Assembly (NCBI GenBank): GCA_038227745.1 | Contig: JBBRPS010000048.1 | Coordinates: forward strand, 1 to 22,656 | Length of the DNA: 22,656 bases | Source: DASPXY01 sp038227745 | GTDB lineage: Bacteria; Planctomycetota; Planctomycetia; Gemmatales; Gemmataceae | Direction of reading: 5' to 3' | Shown here: piece after piece, positions 7,276-14,377 of the stretch | Numbering within the stretch: the stretch's first letter is position 1 | Layout: the number at the start of each line of letters is the position of its first letter | Notes under the pieces: generated by a model | Told to the model about the DNA's origin: nothing | What the model saw: the letters and a program-made list of their open reading frames with translations, nothing else | Database searches by the model: none | Translations under genes and position numbers: made by a program

Positions 7276-8811
7276 ATGGCCGAGGCGAGCGACACCCTCC
7301 TGCAGGCCGAGGCACTCACCAAGCGCTTCCCGGGTGTGACGGCTCTGGACCGCGTGGAGCTGTCCCTGCGCCGCGGCGAAGTGCTGGCGGTCATCGGCGA
7401 GAACGGCGCCGGCAAGAGCACGCTGATGAAGATCCTCGCCGGCGTGCAGCGGCCCGACGCCGGCCGCGTCCTCCTCGACGGCCGGGCCGTCGAAGTGCGC
7501 TCGGTCCACGAGGCGCTCGAGCTGGGCATCGCCCTGATCCACCAGGAGCTGAACCTGGCGGAGAACCTCGACGTCGGGGCGAACGTCTTCCTCGGCCGCG
7601 AGCCGCGCCGCTGGGGCTTCCTCGACCGCGCCGCCACCGAGCGCGACGCGCGACGCTACCTCGACATGGTCGGGTTGGACGTCTCGCCGCGGGTCCTGGT
7701 GGAGCGGCTCCCCATCGGCCGCAAGCAGCTCGTGGAGATCGCCAAGGCCCTGGCGACCAGCGCTCGCATCCTTATCATGGACGAGCCGACCTCCAGTCTC
7801 TCGCAGCACGAGGCCGAGACGCTGTTCCGCGTCATCAAGGACCTGCGCGGCCGCGGCGTGAGCGTCATCTACATTTCGCACCGCCTGCGCGAGGTCGAGG
7901 AACTGGCCGACCGCGTCACCGTCCTGCGCGACGGTCGCAACGCCGGCGAACTGACCGGCGCCGACATCCGCCCGGACCGCATGGTGTCGTTGATGGTCGG
8001 CCGGGACGTCTCCCTGTTCGAGGGGCGGCTGCCGCGCTCGCTCGGGGAGCCGGTGCTGGAGGTGCGGGACCTCGTCGTGCCGTCGAACCCCCGGCACCCG
8101 CTGAGCTTCACCGTCCGCGCCGGCGAGATCGTCGGCGTGGCGGGCCTGGTCGGAGCGGGGCGGTCCGAGATGCTGCACGCGCTGTTCGGGATCGAGCCGG
8201 CGCGTGGCGGCTCGGTACGCATCGGCGGGGTGCCGGTCCGCCTGTGCAGCCCGCGCGACGCCATCGCCGCCGGCATGGCCCTGGTGCCCGAGGACCGCAA
8301 GGAGCAGGGGCTGATCCTGGAGATGACGGTGCGGCAGAACATCGGCCTGCCGAGCCTGCGCCGCCACTGCCGGGCGGGCGGGTTCCTCAACCGCGAGCAG
8401 GAGCGGCGCGACGCGGCGGCGATGGTGCAGAAGCTGCGCATCCGGCCAGCCGACGACACGAAGGTGGTCCTGACCCTGTCGGGCGGCAACCAGCAGAAGA
8501 CGGTGCTGGCGAAGTGGCTGCTGCTGCGGCCGCGCGTGCTGCTGCTCGACGAGCCGACGCGCGGCGTGGACGTCGGCGCCAAGGAAGAGATTTACCACCT
8601 GATCGAGGAGACGGCGGCGGCGGGGGCGGCGGTGCTGTTCGTCAGCAGCGAACTGCCGGAAGTGCTGGGAATCGCCGACCGCATCCTGGTCATGCACGAG
8701 GGGCGGCTTACCGGCGAGCTGGGCCGGGAGGGAGCCAGCGAGGAGGCCGTCATGCAGCTGGCCACCGGCCACGGGGGCGCGGGGGAAACCAAGCGGCCGA
8801 GGGGTTCATGA
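7276..8811 (+). CDS. Sugar ABC transporter ATP-binding protein (RbsA/MglA type)
   Basis: A 511-residue protein with two ATPase domains. Domain 1 has Walker A GENGAGKST (41-49), the variant signature LPIGRKQLVEIAKAL and Walker B ILIMDEPTSSLS. Domain 2 has a degenerate Walker A (GLVGAGRSE) but an intact signature LSGGNQQK and LLLDEPTRGVDVGAKEEIY. One competent and one degenerate P-loop is normal for RbsA/MglA/XylG proteins, which power uptake of monosaccharides at the cytoplasmic face. It lies between the receptor and permease genes and overlaps the permease start by 4 bp (ATGA). Confidence 0.95.
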   Translation: MAEASDTLLQAEALTKRFPGVTALDRVELSLRRGEVLAVIGENGAGKSTLMKILAGVQRPDAGRVLLDGRAVEVRSVHEALELGIALIHQELNLAENLDVGANVFLGREPRRWGFLDRAATERDARRYLDMVGLDVSPRVLVERLPIGRKQLVEIAKALATSARILIMDEPTSSLSQHEAETLFRVIKDLRGRGVSVIYISHRLREVEELADRVTVLRDGRNAGELTGADIRPDRMVSLMVGRDVSLFEGRLPRSLGEPVLEVRDLVVPSNPRHPLSFTVRAGEIVGVAGLVGAGRSEMLHALFGIEPARGGSVRIGGVPVRLCSPRDAIAAGMALVPEDRKEQGLILEMTVRQNIGLPSLRRHCRAGGFLNREQERRDAAAMVQKLRIRPADDTKVVLTLSGGNQQKTVLAKWLLLRPRVLLLDEPTRGVDVGAKEEIYHLIEETAAAGAAVLFVSSELPEVLGIADRILVMHEGRLTGELGREGASEEAVMQLATGHGGAGETKRPRGS

Positions 8812-9806
8812 AAAAGGTCCTGGGAATCTTCGGGGTGCTGCTGGCGATCTGCGTGATCGCGTCGCTCGGCAACCCCGACTTCCTCAACTCCTACAACCTG
8901 CAGAACATCCTCAAGCGGACGGCCCTGTACGGCATCATGGGCCTGGGGGCGGCGTTCGTCATCATGTCGGGCGGCATCGACCTGTCGATCGGTTCGATGG
9001 TCGCGCTGGTCGGCTGCCTCATGTCCTTGCTGCTGGTGGACTGGGGGCTGTCGACGCCGCTGGTGTTCCTGCTGCTGTTCCTCCTGGCCCTCGCCCTCGG
9101 CCTGATCCACGGCCTGCTTATCACCAAGATGCGGCTGCAGCCGTTCGTCGTGACGCTGTGCGGCCTGCTGCTCTACCGCGGCGTGGCGCGCTGGATCACG
9201 GGCGACAGCCTGACACCGCCGGGCGGCTTCACCGGGGCGCACGAGGGGCTGCGCGTGCTGGCCACCGGCCGCGTGACGCTGCCGCTGCTCAACTTCCCGG
9301 TCCCGATCCCGTTCCTCATCCTGCTCGCCGTCACGGCGGTGGCGGCCGTGTTCCTCAACCTGACGATTTACGGGCGTTACCTCCTCGCAGTGGGCCGCAA
9401 CGAGCAGGCGGCGCGCTACAGCGGCATCAATACGCACCGGATCGTTCTCCTCGCTTATGTACTGTGCGCGCTGCTGTCGGGTCTGGCCGGGGTGCTCTCC
9501 CTCCTGGACAACAACTCGATCCAGCCGCCGCAGCACGGCTCCTTCTACGAACTCTACGCGATCGCCGCCGCGGTCCTGGGGGGGTGCAGTCTGCGCGGGG
9601 GGGAGGGGTCAGTCCTTGGCGTCGTCCTGGGGGCGGCGCTGATCCCGGTGCTGAACAATGCCAGCAGCCTGCTCGGCTTCCCGACGCGCCTGGAATTTGC
9701 AATCATCGGGATCGTCATTCTTGTCGGGGTAACGGTAGACGAATTGGTGAAGCGGGTGGCGGCCGCTCGCCGCGCCAGCCACGGGGCCGCCGCCGTGAAG
9801 AACTGA
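8808..9806 (+). CDS. Sugar ABC transporter permease (RbsC-like)
   Basis: A 332-residue integral membrane protein with about eight to ten hydrophobic segments and the BPD_transp_2 family pattern: AAFVIMSGGIDLSIGSMVAL in the third quarter of the first 70 residues, TLCGLLLYRGVARW, AVGRNEQAARYSGIN (cytoplasmic coupling loop) and AAAVLGGCSLRGGEGS near the C-terminus. It forms the transmembrane channel for the importer encoded by the two upstream genes. The true start is ATG 8808, overlapping the ATPase stop (ATGA); the frame is open much further upstream but that portion is antisense-like noise within the ATPase gene. Confidence 0.94.
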   Translation: MKKVLGIFGVLLAICVIASLGNPDFLNSYNLQNILKRTALYGIMGLGAAFVIMSGGIDLSIGSMVALVGCLMSLLLVDWGLSTPLVFLLLFLLALALGLIHGLLITKMRLQPFVVTLCGLLLYRGVARWITGDSLTPPGGFTGAHEGLRVLATGRVTLPLLNFPVPIPFLILLAVTAVAAVFLNLTIYGRYLLAVGRNEQAARYSGINTHRIVLLAYVLCALLSGLAGVLSLLDNNSIQPPQHGSFYELYAIAAAVLGGCSLRGGEGSVLGVVLGAALIPVLNNASSLLGFPTRLEFAIIGIVILVGVTVDELVKRVAAARRASHGAAAVKN

Positions 9807-9817
9807 CATGCCTATGG

Positions 9818-10699
9818 TCAAGGCGTCGGGGCGGGAGAGTGCGCCAGGAACTCGCGCACCGCTGCCGCGTACGCCTCCTGCAGCCGCCGCGTCACCGCGC
9901 CGGGACGCCCGTCGGCCACCGGCCGGCCGTCCACGCCCACCACCGGCAGCACCTCCGACGTCGTCCCTGTCAGGAACAGCTCCGTCACCTTGCCCAGGTC
10001 GTCGCGCCGCAGCCGCTGCTCGCGCACCGGCACGCCGGCGCGCTCGCACAGACGCAGCACCAGGCCGCGCGTGATGCCGGGCAGGATGGCGCTGCTGTTC
10101 GGCGCCGTCAGCACCGCCCCGTCCAGCACGCCGAAGAAGCTTGTGTGCGTCCCCTCCGTCAGCGTGCCGTCCGGCAGGTAGAGCAGCGCCTCGGCGCAGC
10201 CCGCCTCCGCCGCCGCCTGGTTGGCCAGTACGTTCGCCAGCAGGTTCGTCGATTTGATGTCGCAGCGGCCCCAGCGGACGTCGGGGTGGGTGATGACCGC
10301 GGCACCGGTGCGGCGGGCCTCGGCGTACGGGTCGTGGAACTCCTGCACGTAGAGGAACTCCAGCGGCACGGCCTCGGCCGGGAAGGGGTGCTTGCGCGGG
10401 GCGGCCCCGCGCGTCACCTGGAGGTAGGCGGTCGCCTCGCGGAAGCCGCCGGCGGCGATGGTCTCGTGCATGCGGCGGCGCAGGCGCTCCAGGTCCACGC
10501 CGGCGATGCGCACCGCTTCGAGACTGCGCCCGAAGCGGCGGAAGTGCTCGTCGGCGAGCCAGGGGCGACCCTGGTAGACGCGCAGGACCTCGTAGACCGC
10601 GTCGCCGAAGAGGAAGCCGCGGTCCAGCGCGGGGACCTTGACCTCCTCCAGCGGCATCGTCTCTCCGTTGACGTTCGCGAGCGCGGGCCGGGGTGTCAT
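9818..10699 (-). CDS. Class IV aminotransferase, D-amino-acid transaminase-like
   Basis: A 293-residue PLP enzyme of fold type IV. The catalytic lysine is in RCDIKSTNLLANVLANQ (Lys149), and the PLP nitrogen-contacting glutamate is in LTEGTHTSFFGV (Glu182). The DIKS-x-NLL pattern is closer to D-alanine aminotransferase (Dat) than to branched-chain aminotransferase, so transamination of D-amino acids with 2-oxoglutarate is the best guess; aminodeoxychorismate-lyase-like activity is a less likely alternative. ATG 10699 overlaps the stop of the upstream kinase gene (ATGA), so both are co-translated. It is convergent with the ABC operon, with only 11 nt between stops. Confidence 0.88.
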   Translation of the reverse strand: MTPRPALANVNGETMPLEEVKVPALDRGFLFGDAVYEVLRVYQGRPWLADEHFRRFGRSLEAVRIAGVDLERLRRRMHETIAAGGFREATAYLQVTRGAAPRKHPFPAEAVPLEFLYVQEFHDPYAEARRTGAAVITHPDVRWGRCDIKSTNLLANVLANQAAAEAGCAEALLYLPDGTLTEGTHTSFFGVLDGAVLTAPNSSAILPGITRGLVLRLCERAGVPVREQRLRRDDLGKVTELFLTGTTSEVLPVVGVDGRPVADGRPGAVTRRLQEAYAAAVREFLAHSPAPTP

Positions 10700-11460
10700 C
10701 GTGCCCCCTGGAGTGGTGCGGGTTCGTCGGCGGCCGCCTGGGGTGCGGGGCCGGGCAGGGCCGGCAGGCGGAGGGTGAAGCGCGTGCCGCGGCCGATCTC
10801 GCTCTCGGCGGTGATCGTGCCGCCGTGCGCCTCGACGATGCGCCGCGTCGTCGCCAGGCCGAGGCCGGTGCCCTCCTGCTTGGTGGAGAAGAACGGCTCG
10901 AAGACCTTGGCGAGGATGTCGGGGGCCATGCCCTTGCCGGTGTCGATGAGGCTGAGGCAGACCCACGTGGGCCGGCCGTCGCCGGGTGGGGCCGCCTCGA
11001 CGGCGCCCTGGAGGGTGATCTCGCCCTGCGGCATGCCCAGCATGGCCTGCTCGGCGTTGAGCATCAGATTGAGGAGGGCCTGCTTGAACAGATCGCTGTC
11101 GAGCAGGACCTGCGGCAGGTCGGCGGGGAAGTAGGGCTTGATCTCGATGTTGGCGGCGCGGGCGGTCGGGCCGAAGAAGTCGATCATCTCCTCGACGAGG
11201 CGGGCGAGGTCGGCGGGGGCGAGCTCGAGGTTCGTGACGCGGGCGAAGCGGAGGAAGTCGTTGGAGACGTCAAGGAGGCGCTGGCACTCGTTCTGCAGGC
11301 GCAGGACGCGGGAGAGGGCGCGGCGCTCGCGCTGGGACTGCGGCTCCTGGAAGTCCTCGGCCAGGAGCTGGAGGTTGAGTCCCAGGGTGCTGAGGTGGTT
11401 CTTCATCTCGTGGATGAAGCCGCCGGCCAACTCGGCCAGCTCGGCGTACGAGTCGCTCAT
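10696..11460 (-). CDS. Soluble sensor-less histidine kinase (NtrB-like core)
   Basis: A 254-residue protein that is essentially a bare kinase core. The H-box is GGFIHEMKNHLSTLG (His17), almost at the N-terminus; the N-box is NLMLNAEQAM, the G1 box DTGKGM, and the F/G2 region FEPFFSTKQEGTGLGLA. There is no membrane segment and no PAS, GAF or HAMP domain, so the input must come from a partner protein. The sequence style is that of NtrB/AtoS-type kinases. No response regulator gene is adjacent; instead it is coupled by a 4-bp overlap to an aminotransferase gene. ATG 11460 starts the domain directly. Confidence 0.9.
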   Translation of the reverse strand: MSDSYAELAELAGGFIHEMKNHLSTLGLNLQLLAEDFQEPQSQRERRALSRVLRLQNECQRLLDVSNDFLRFARVTNLELAPADLARLVEEMIDFFGPTARAANIEIKPYFPADLPQVLLDSDLFKQALLNLMLNAEQAMLGMPQGEITLQGAVEAAPPGDGRPTWVCLSLIDTGKGMAPDILAKVFEPFFSTKQEGTGLGLATTRRIVEAHGGTITAESEIGRGTRFTLRLPALPGPAPQAAADEPAPLQGAR

Positions 11461-11648
11461 GGCGGTGACAATAGTGCGCGGCGCCTTGCGACAGGGGTTG
11501 CGTCCGTTCGGAGAGGCAGCCGTTCTGCCCCGATCGTGCCGTCATTGTATGGAATCGCCGCGCCCGCGGTAGCCGGGCCGCCGCGCGGCTGGCAGCAGCA
11601 GGCCGGGCGTCGTAAGATAGCGCCGCGGTGAAATCCTTCAAGACTTGA

Positions 11649-12038
11649 GGGCTCGTAGCTCAATGGCAGAGCAGGGGACTCGAGTGTGGCGCTTCTGCGG
11701 GTAATCGTCGCGGCCGGGGGCGTGCATCTCCCCGGCCCGGCAACTCCGCCCCAGGGCCCGTTCCGAGGCGGCCCACACAGCGGGTCGCGTCCTGAGAAAT
11801 CATGACGATGAACCTCCGTAAAGTCGGTGAACGCTACCGGGCGGGAAGTCCGCCCCACGCCAACGCCGAGCCAAGCCCCGCCAGGGGAAGGTGTAGAGAC
11901 TGGACACGGAGGCACCTACCGACCATGGGGTCCACGGTGAAGGCACAGTCCAGACCACGAACAAGGGCACGCTTGGCGGCGAAAGCCGAAGTGGCAGGCA
12001 TAATCCCTTGGTTGCTGGTTCGAGTCCAGCCGGGCCCA
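11649..12038 (+). tRNA. tRNA with CAU anticodon (probably tRNA-Ile2), interrupted by a group I intron
   Basis: The exons are 11649-11680 and 11999-12038. Joined, they give a complete 72-nt tRNA: acceptor GGGCTCG/CGGGCCC with one G-U, D-stem GCTC/GAGC, anticodon stem GGGGA/TCCCT, loop CTCATAA with anticodon CAT, T-arm GCTGG-TTCGAGT-CCAGC and discriminator A (12038). CCA is not encoded. The 3' half, especially the TTGGT variable loop and T-arm, resembles tRNA-Ile2 (C34 modified to lysidine) more than elongator tRNA-Met, and the G1-C72 pair excludes a typical initiator. Met remains possible. A TAAGAT hexamer at 11613-11618 could be its -10 element. Confidence 0.85.
11681..11998 (+). ncRNA. Group I intron in the tRNA anticodon loop
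   Basis: About 318 nt without an ORF, inserted between U33 and C34. The 5' exon ends in U (11680), which can form the diagnostic U-G wobble with G11700 in the guide sequence CGGGT (11698-11702): ACT|CG pairs with CGGGT. The intron ends in G (11998). Core elements: P2 GGCCGGGG/CCCCGGCC (11712-11719/11730-11737), a hairpin GGGCGG/CCGCCC (11839-11844/11850-11855), the conserved stretch GAGCCAAGCC then AAGGTGTAGAGACTGGAC, P7 GACTG/CAGTC (11898-11902/11946-11950), P8 around 11918-11938, and a P9-like GGC-GAAA-GCC hairpin. The core resembles cyanobacterial tRNA introns as I remember them. Exact subgroup not assigned. Confidence 0.85.
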
Positions 12039-12069
12039 CTGGAGATAGTACGCCGGCGCGGAAGGTGGT

Positions 12070-12125
12070 CACACAAGCCCGACGCGCCAGCGAGGGACCC
12101 CTCGCTGGCGCGTCGGGCTTGTGTG
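12070..12125. repeat. Long perfect palindrome (family A, copy 2)
   Basis: Perfect 27-bp arms (12070-12096 and 12099-12125) around a 2-nt centre, starting 31 nt after the tRNA. It is the same family as the copy at 1-52: two arm positions differ between copies and both are compensated on the other arm. It may stop or protect the tRNA transcript, but it lacks a T-run. Confidence 0.9.
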
Positions 12126-12541
12126 AGGATCTTTCGTGCCGGAGTAATACCAGGGGAAGGACGTGGCGGTCCTCCTTTCCGCCGGGCCCACGGACCTCCC
12201 TTTCGTCCGACGCGAGAACTCGGGGCCTGTCTCACGGTTGACTTCGCCGGAAATTACCCCATACTACCCTGACGGCCCAGCTTGTCGCCCCGGGCCGTGG
12301 ACTCCGTGACGGGGCCGTGGACGCGCCGCCCGCCGACGGGCCGGCGTCCGGTCCCTCTCTTCGGAAAGCTGCCCGCGCCGGTGCCTGCCCGGCTGGCGCG
12401 GCCCTCCCCCGGTTCTCGGCCAAGAGGAATGCCAGCGCTTGACCGGCGCACCCAGGGATGGCCCCGGCGGGACGGTGCTCGGCCGTGCCAGGCGGACTGC
12501 CTGCACTGCCGGGCGTCCTGGGCGGCTTTGCCGGAGTCCCC
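12126..12541. other. Intergenic region before the DUF1559 gene
   Basis: About 415 nt of GC-rich spacer. A possible promoter, TTGACT (12238-12243) with CATACT (12260-12265) and a 16-bp spacer, lies in its only AT-richer part and would give a ~270-nt leader. I see no convincing gene or additional strong palindrome here. Confidence 0.35.
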
Positions 12542-13417
12542 ATGACCCCCTCGCGCTCCTCCTCCCACCGCCGCCGTGGTTTCACCCTCGTGGAACTGCT
12601 CGTGGTGATCGCCATCATCGCCGTCCTCGTCGGCCTGCTCCTGCCCGCCGTGCAGCAGGTACGCGAGGCCGCCGCCCGCACTCAGTGCCAGAACAACCTC
12701 AAGCAGATCGGCCTGGCCTTCCAGACGCACCACGACCAGATGAAGTATTTCCCCTCGGGGGGCTGGGACTGGTACCTACCGCCGAACTACGTCGGCCCAG
12801 GGCAGCCGGCCGTCGGCGCCGCGCAGCAGGCGGGCTGGGCATTCCAGATCCTGCCGCACCTCGAGGCCGCGAACACCTGGAAGGCTGGCCCCGTGGTCGC
12901 CATCGCCACGCCGCACCCGGTGTACTTCTGCCCCTCGCGCCGCGCCCCGCAGACGATCACCTTTGCGGACACCTACATCCCGCGGCTCACCGGGACGCCG
13001 CTCACCCACGCGCTGTGCGATTACGGCGGCAGCAACTGGGAAGGAACCGGCGTGGTGCGCCGCTTCGTCCCGACGCGCATGGCCGAGATCACCGACGGCA
13101 CTTCCAACACGTTCGTCGTGAGTGAGAAGCGGCTGAACCTGGCGACGCTGGGGGTGGTCGTGCCCGACGACAACGAGGGCTACACGGCCGGCTGGGACCC
13201 GGACACGATCCGCTCGGCGGCGGCGGCGCCGCAGCGCGACTTCTTCGGGGTGGCCTCGGACTCGCTGTTTCGGTTCGGCTCGTCGCACCCGGCCGGAATC
13301 AACGCCGTGTTCGCGGACGGCTCGGTGCGCCCGATCCGCTACACGATCGACCCCGTCCTCTTCGGTTACCTCGCGAACCGGAGCGACGGACAGGCGGTCA
13401 ACGCCGACGACTATTGA
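12542..13417 (+). CDS. DUF1559 protein with prepilin-type N-terminus
   Basis: A 291-residue planctomycete-type DUF1559 protein. A class III signal peptide is evident: basic leader ending RRRG, then FTLVELLVVIAIIAVLVGLL, with the prepilin peptidase site between Gly13 and Phe14 and the conserved Glu at +5 (Glu18). It continues with QQVREAAARTQCQNNLKQIG, the hallmark of this very large planctomycete family, and ends with FGSSHPAGINAVFADGSVRP, the typical H-x-G-G-x-N-like tail motif. It is expected to be anchored in the membrane as a pseudopilin-like protein; function is unknown. ATG 12542 has GGAG eight nt upstream. Confidence 0.93.
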   Translation: MTPSRSSSHRRRGFTLVELLVVIAIIAVLVGLLLPAVQQVREAAARTQCQNNLKQIGLAFQTHHDQMKYFPSGGWDWYLPPNYVGPGQPAVGAAQQAGWAFQILPHLEAANTWKAGPVVAIATPHPVYFCPSRRAPQTITFADTYIPRLTGTPLTHALCDYGGSNWEGTGVVRRFVPTRMAEITDGTSNTFVVSEKRLNLATLGVVVPDDNEGYTAGWDPDTIRSAAAAPQRDFFGVASDSLFRFGSSHPAGINAVFADGSVRPIRYTIDPVLFGYLANRSDGQAVNADDY

Positions 13418-13449
13418 GCCACGGGGAGGCGGAGTGCCAGGGTGCCGCG

Positions 13450-13467
13450 GTGCCAACTGCGTGGCAC
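13450..13467. repeat. Small hairpin after the DUF1559 gene
   Basis: GTGCCA and TGGCAC form a 6-bp stem with a 6-nt loop, 32 nt after the stop codon, inside a run of repeated GGTGCC units. It may be a weak 3' end structure or part of a dispersed repeat; no T-run follows. Confidence 0.4.
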
Positions 13468-13560
13468 AGCGATAGTGGCCTTACGGGTCGGGGCAGCGGT
13501 GTCTGTTCCTGGCCCGCCCCGCGCCGTTCCGGACCCGCGGGGATTGAGGACGAGTCGCTC

Positions 13561-13590
13561 TTGACAGCGCCTTCGCCGAACCGCTATGCT
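13561..13590 (+). promoter_or_regulatory. Sigma-70-like promoter upstream of csrA
   Basis: A perfect TTGACA (13561-13566) and TATGCT (13585-13590) with an 18-bp spacer. Transcription would start near 13597, giving csrA a leader of about 260 nt. This is the best housekeeping-type promoter in the window. Confidence 0.65.
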
Positions 13591-13648
13591 GTCCATCCGT
13601 TCACACAACGAGGAGGCTGGTCCCAGGTTTCCTCGCGGCGAGGACAGC

Positions 13649-13856
13649 ATGAAGATGCGTCGGATCACCCCTTACGCTCGGCGACTTGCCGAGGAACGAG
13701 AGCCCGCCGGATCCTGCGTGTCGCCCGGTTTGCGGCGGTTGCCTGGTGCCGGTCCTGGGCCGGTTGCGTTGTGCCTTCTGTGCCTCCGTCGTCCACGGAC
13801 AGGTCCCTGCCATGGCACCTGTCCCGTGGGACGTCCCATCTCCGAAGGAGAAGAAG
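13649..13856 (+). pseudogene. Possible frameshifted small zinc-ribbon ORF in the csrA leader
   Basis: Frame 2 from ATG 13649 reads MKMRRITPYARRLAEERE. From about 13686, the csrA frame reads CRPVCGGCLVPVLGRLRCAFC, shown here split: CRPVCGGC then LVPVLGRLR then CAFC. A CxxC-x9-CxxC pattern of this kind is typical of a zinc ribbon, and the two pieces join sensibly only after a 1-nt frame change. The second piece has no stop before csrA. This could be a decayed or sequencing-error-split gene, or chance coding potential in a leader RNA. Low certainty. Confidence 0.3.
13797..13824 (+). promoter_or_regulatory. Hairpin in the csrA leader just before the ribosome-binding site
   Basis: GGACAGGT (13797-13804) pairs perfectly with ACCTGTCC (13817-13824), and the stem can extend by CCAC/GTGG with one bulged C. 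It ends about 20 nt before the csrA Shine-Dalgarno AAGGAG. A leader hairpin here could control csrA translation; CsrA autoregulation through GGA motifs is known in other bacteria, but a CsrA site is only inferred here. Confidence 0.5.
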
Positions 13857-14054
13857 ATGCTGGTCTTGAGCAGGAAGCCCGGGGAGAAGTTGGTCATCGG
13901 CGGGGGCATTGTTCTCACGGTCCTTGAGATCATTGGCGGCCGGGTCCGGATTGGCGTCGAGGCCCCCGCCGACGTCCGCATCCTGCGAGGCGAACTGACC
14001 TGTTGGTTGGAGCTCCCGGCGGGACGGCCGGTAGCGAGTTCCGCCGCTTCGTAG
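13857..14054 (+). CDS. csrA: CsrA/RsmA RNA-binding translational regulator
   Basis: A 65-residue CsrA homologue: MLVLSRKPGEKLVIG at the N-terminus (Leu4 and Arg6, RNA-contacting in the family), then IGVEAPADVRILRGEL, with Arg44 and Glu46 aligning with the C-terminal RNA-binding strand. The usual IGIEAP-V-HRxE pattern is slightly altered (ILRGEL for VHREEI). It acts as a dimer that binds GGA-containing hairpins in mRNA leaders and blocks or promotes translation. ATG 13857 has AAGGAG just upstream. The gene has its own strong promoter and a structured leader. A tail of about 10 residues (RPVASSAAS) is nonconserved. Confidence 0.93.
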   Translation: MLVLSRKPGEKLVIGGGIVLTVLEIIGGRVRIGVEAPADVRILRGELTCWLELPAGRPVASSAAS

Positions 14055-14207
14055 GTTCCCCTGGCGAGGAAGGCGAGGCTGCCGACACCCGGCTCTGGCT
14101 TCCGCTGGGGTACGTCCTGCTCATCCCCGGCAGGCGGTCTTCGGCCGCGTCGGGCGGCTGGATGAATGGTGGTGCGGGGAACCGGCGGCGGCAGACGCGG
14201 TGCCTCG

Positions 14208-14348
14208 CTACCCGACGTTGATGAGTACCCGCGTGCCGTTGGGCAGCTGCACCTTGGCCGACGTGCCGTGGGCGATCAGGTACTCCTCCCCCTTCCCCAG
14301 GAGGCGGTAGGCCGGCTCCAGCAGCCAGGTGTCGTTGATGGGAGGCCG
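14208..14348 (-). pseudogene. C-terminal remnant of an unrecognised gene cut by the DUF6399 element
   Basis: 46 sense codons and a TAG stop abut the left terminal repeat of the insertion sequence. The peptide includes INDTWLLEPAYRLLGKGEEY and ends QLPNGTRVLINVG, which looks like genuine protein rather than a shadow. I do not recognise the family. I could not find a matching N-terminal part on the far side of the element, so the rest has been lost or the insertion was accompanied by a deletion. Reading frame continues into the repeat but no start is evident. Confidence 0.4.
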
Positions 14349-14371
14349 GGCCTTGATCCCGGATTTGACCA
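14349..14371. repeat. Left terminal inverted repeat of the DUF6399 element
   Basis: First 20 bp are perfectly complementary to the right repeat at 16222-16241; the 23-bp alignment contains one mismatch. Confidence 0.85.
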
Positions 14372-14377
14372 GCCTGA

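Noticed and set aside
6802..8772. 656-codon open frame on the minus strand
   Set aside because: Exact antisense shadow of the ABC receptor and ATPase genes, which have full domain evidence.
9158..11134. 658-codon plus-strand frame
   Set aside because: It spans the permease in a wrong frame and runs antisense to the aminotransferase and kinase genes, with no domain of its own.
11649..12041. tmRNA as explanation for the split tRNA-like ends
   Set aside because: The two halves form a complete tRNA including D-arm and anticodon arm with a CAT anticodon, no tag-peptide frame is visible, and the insert has a group I core.
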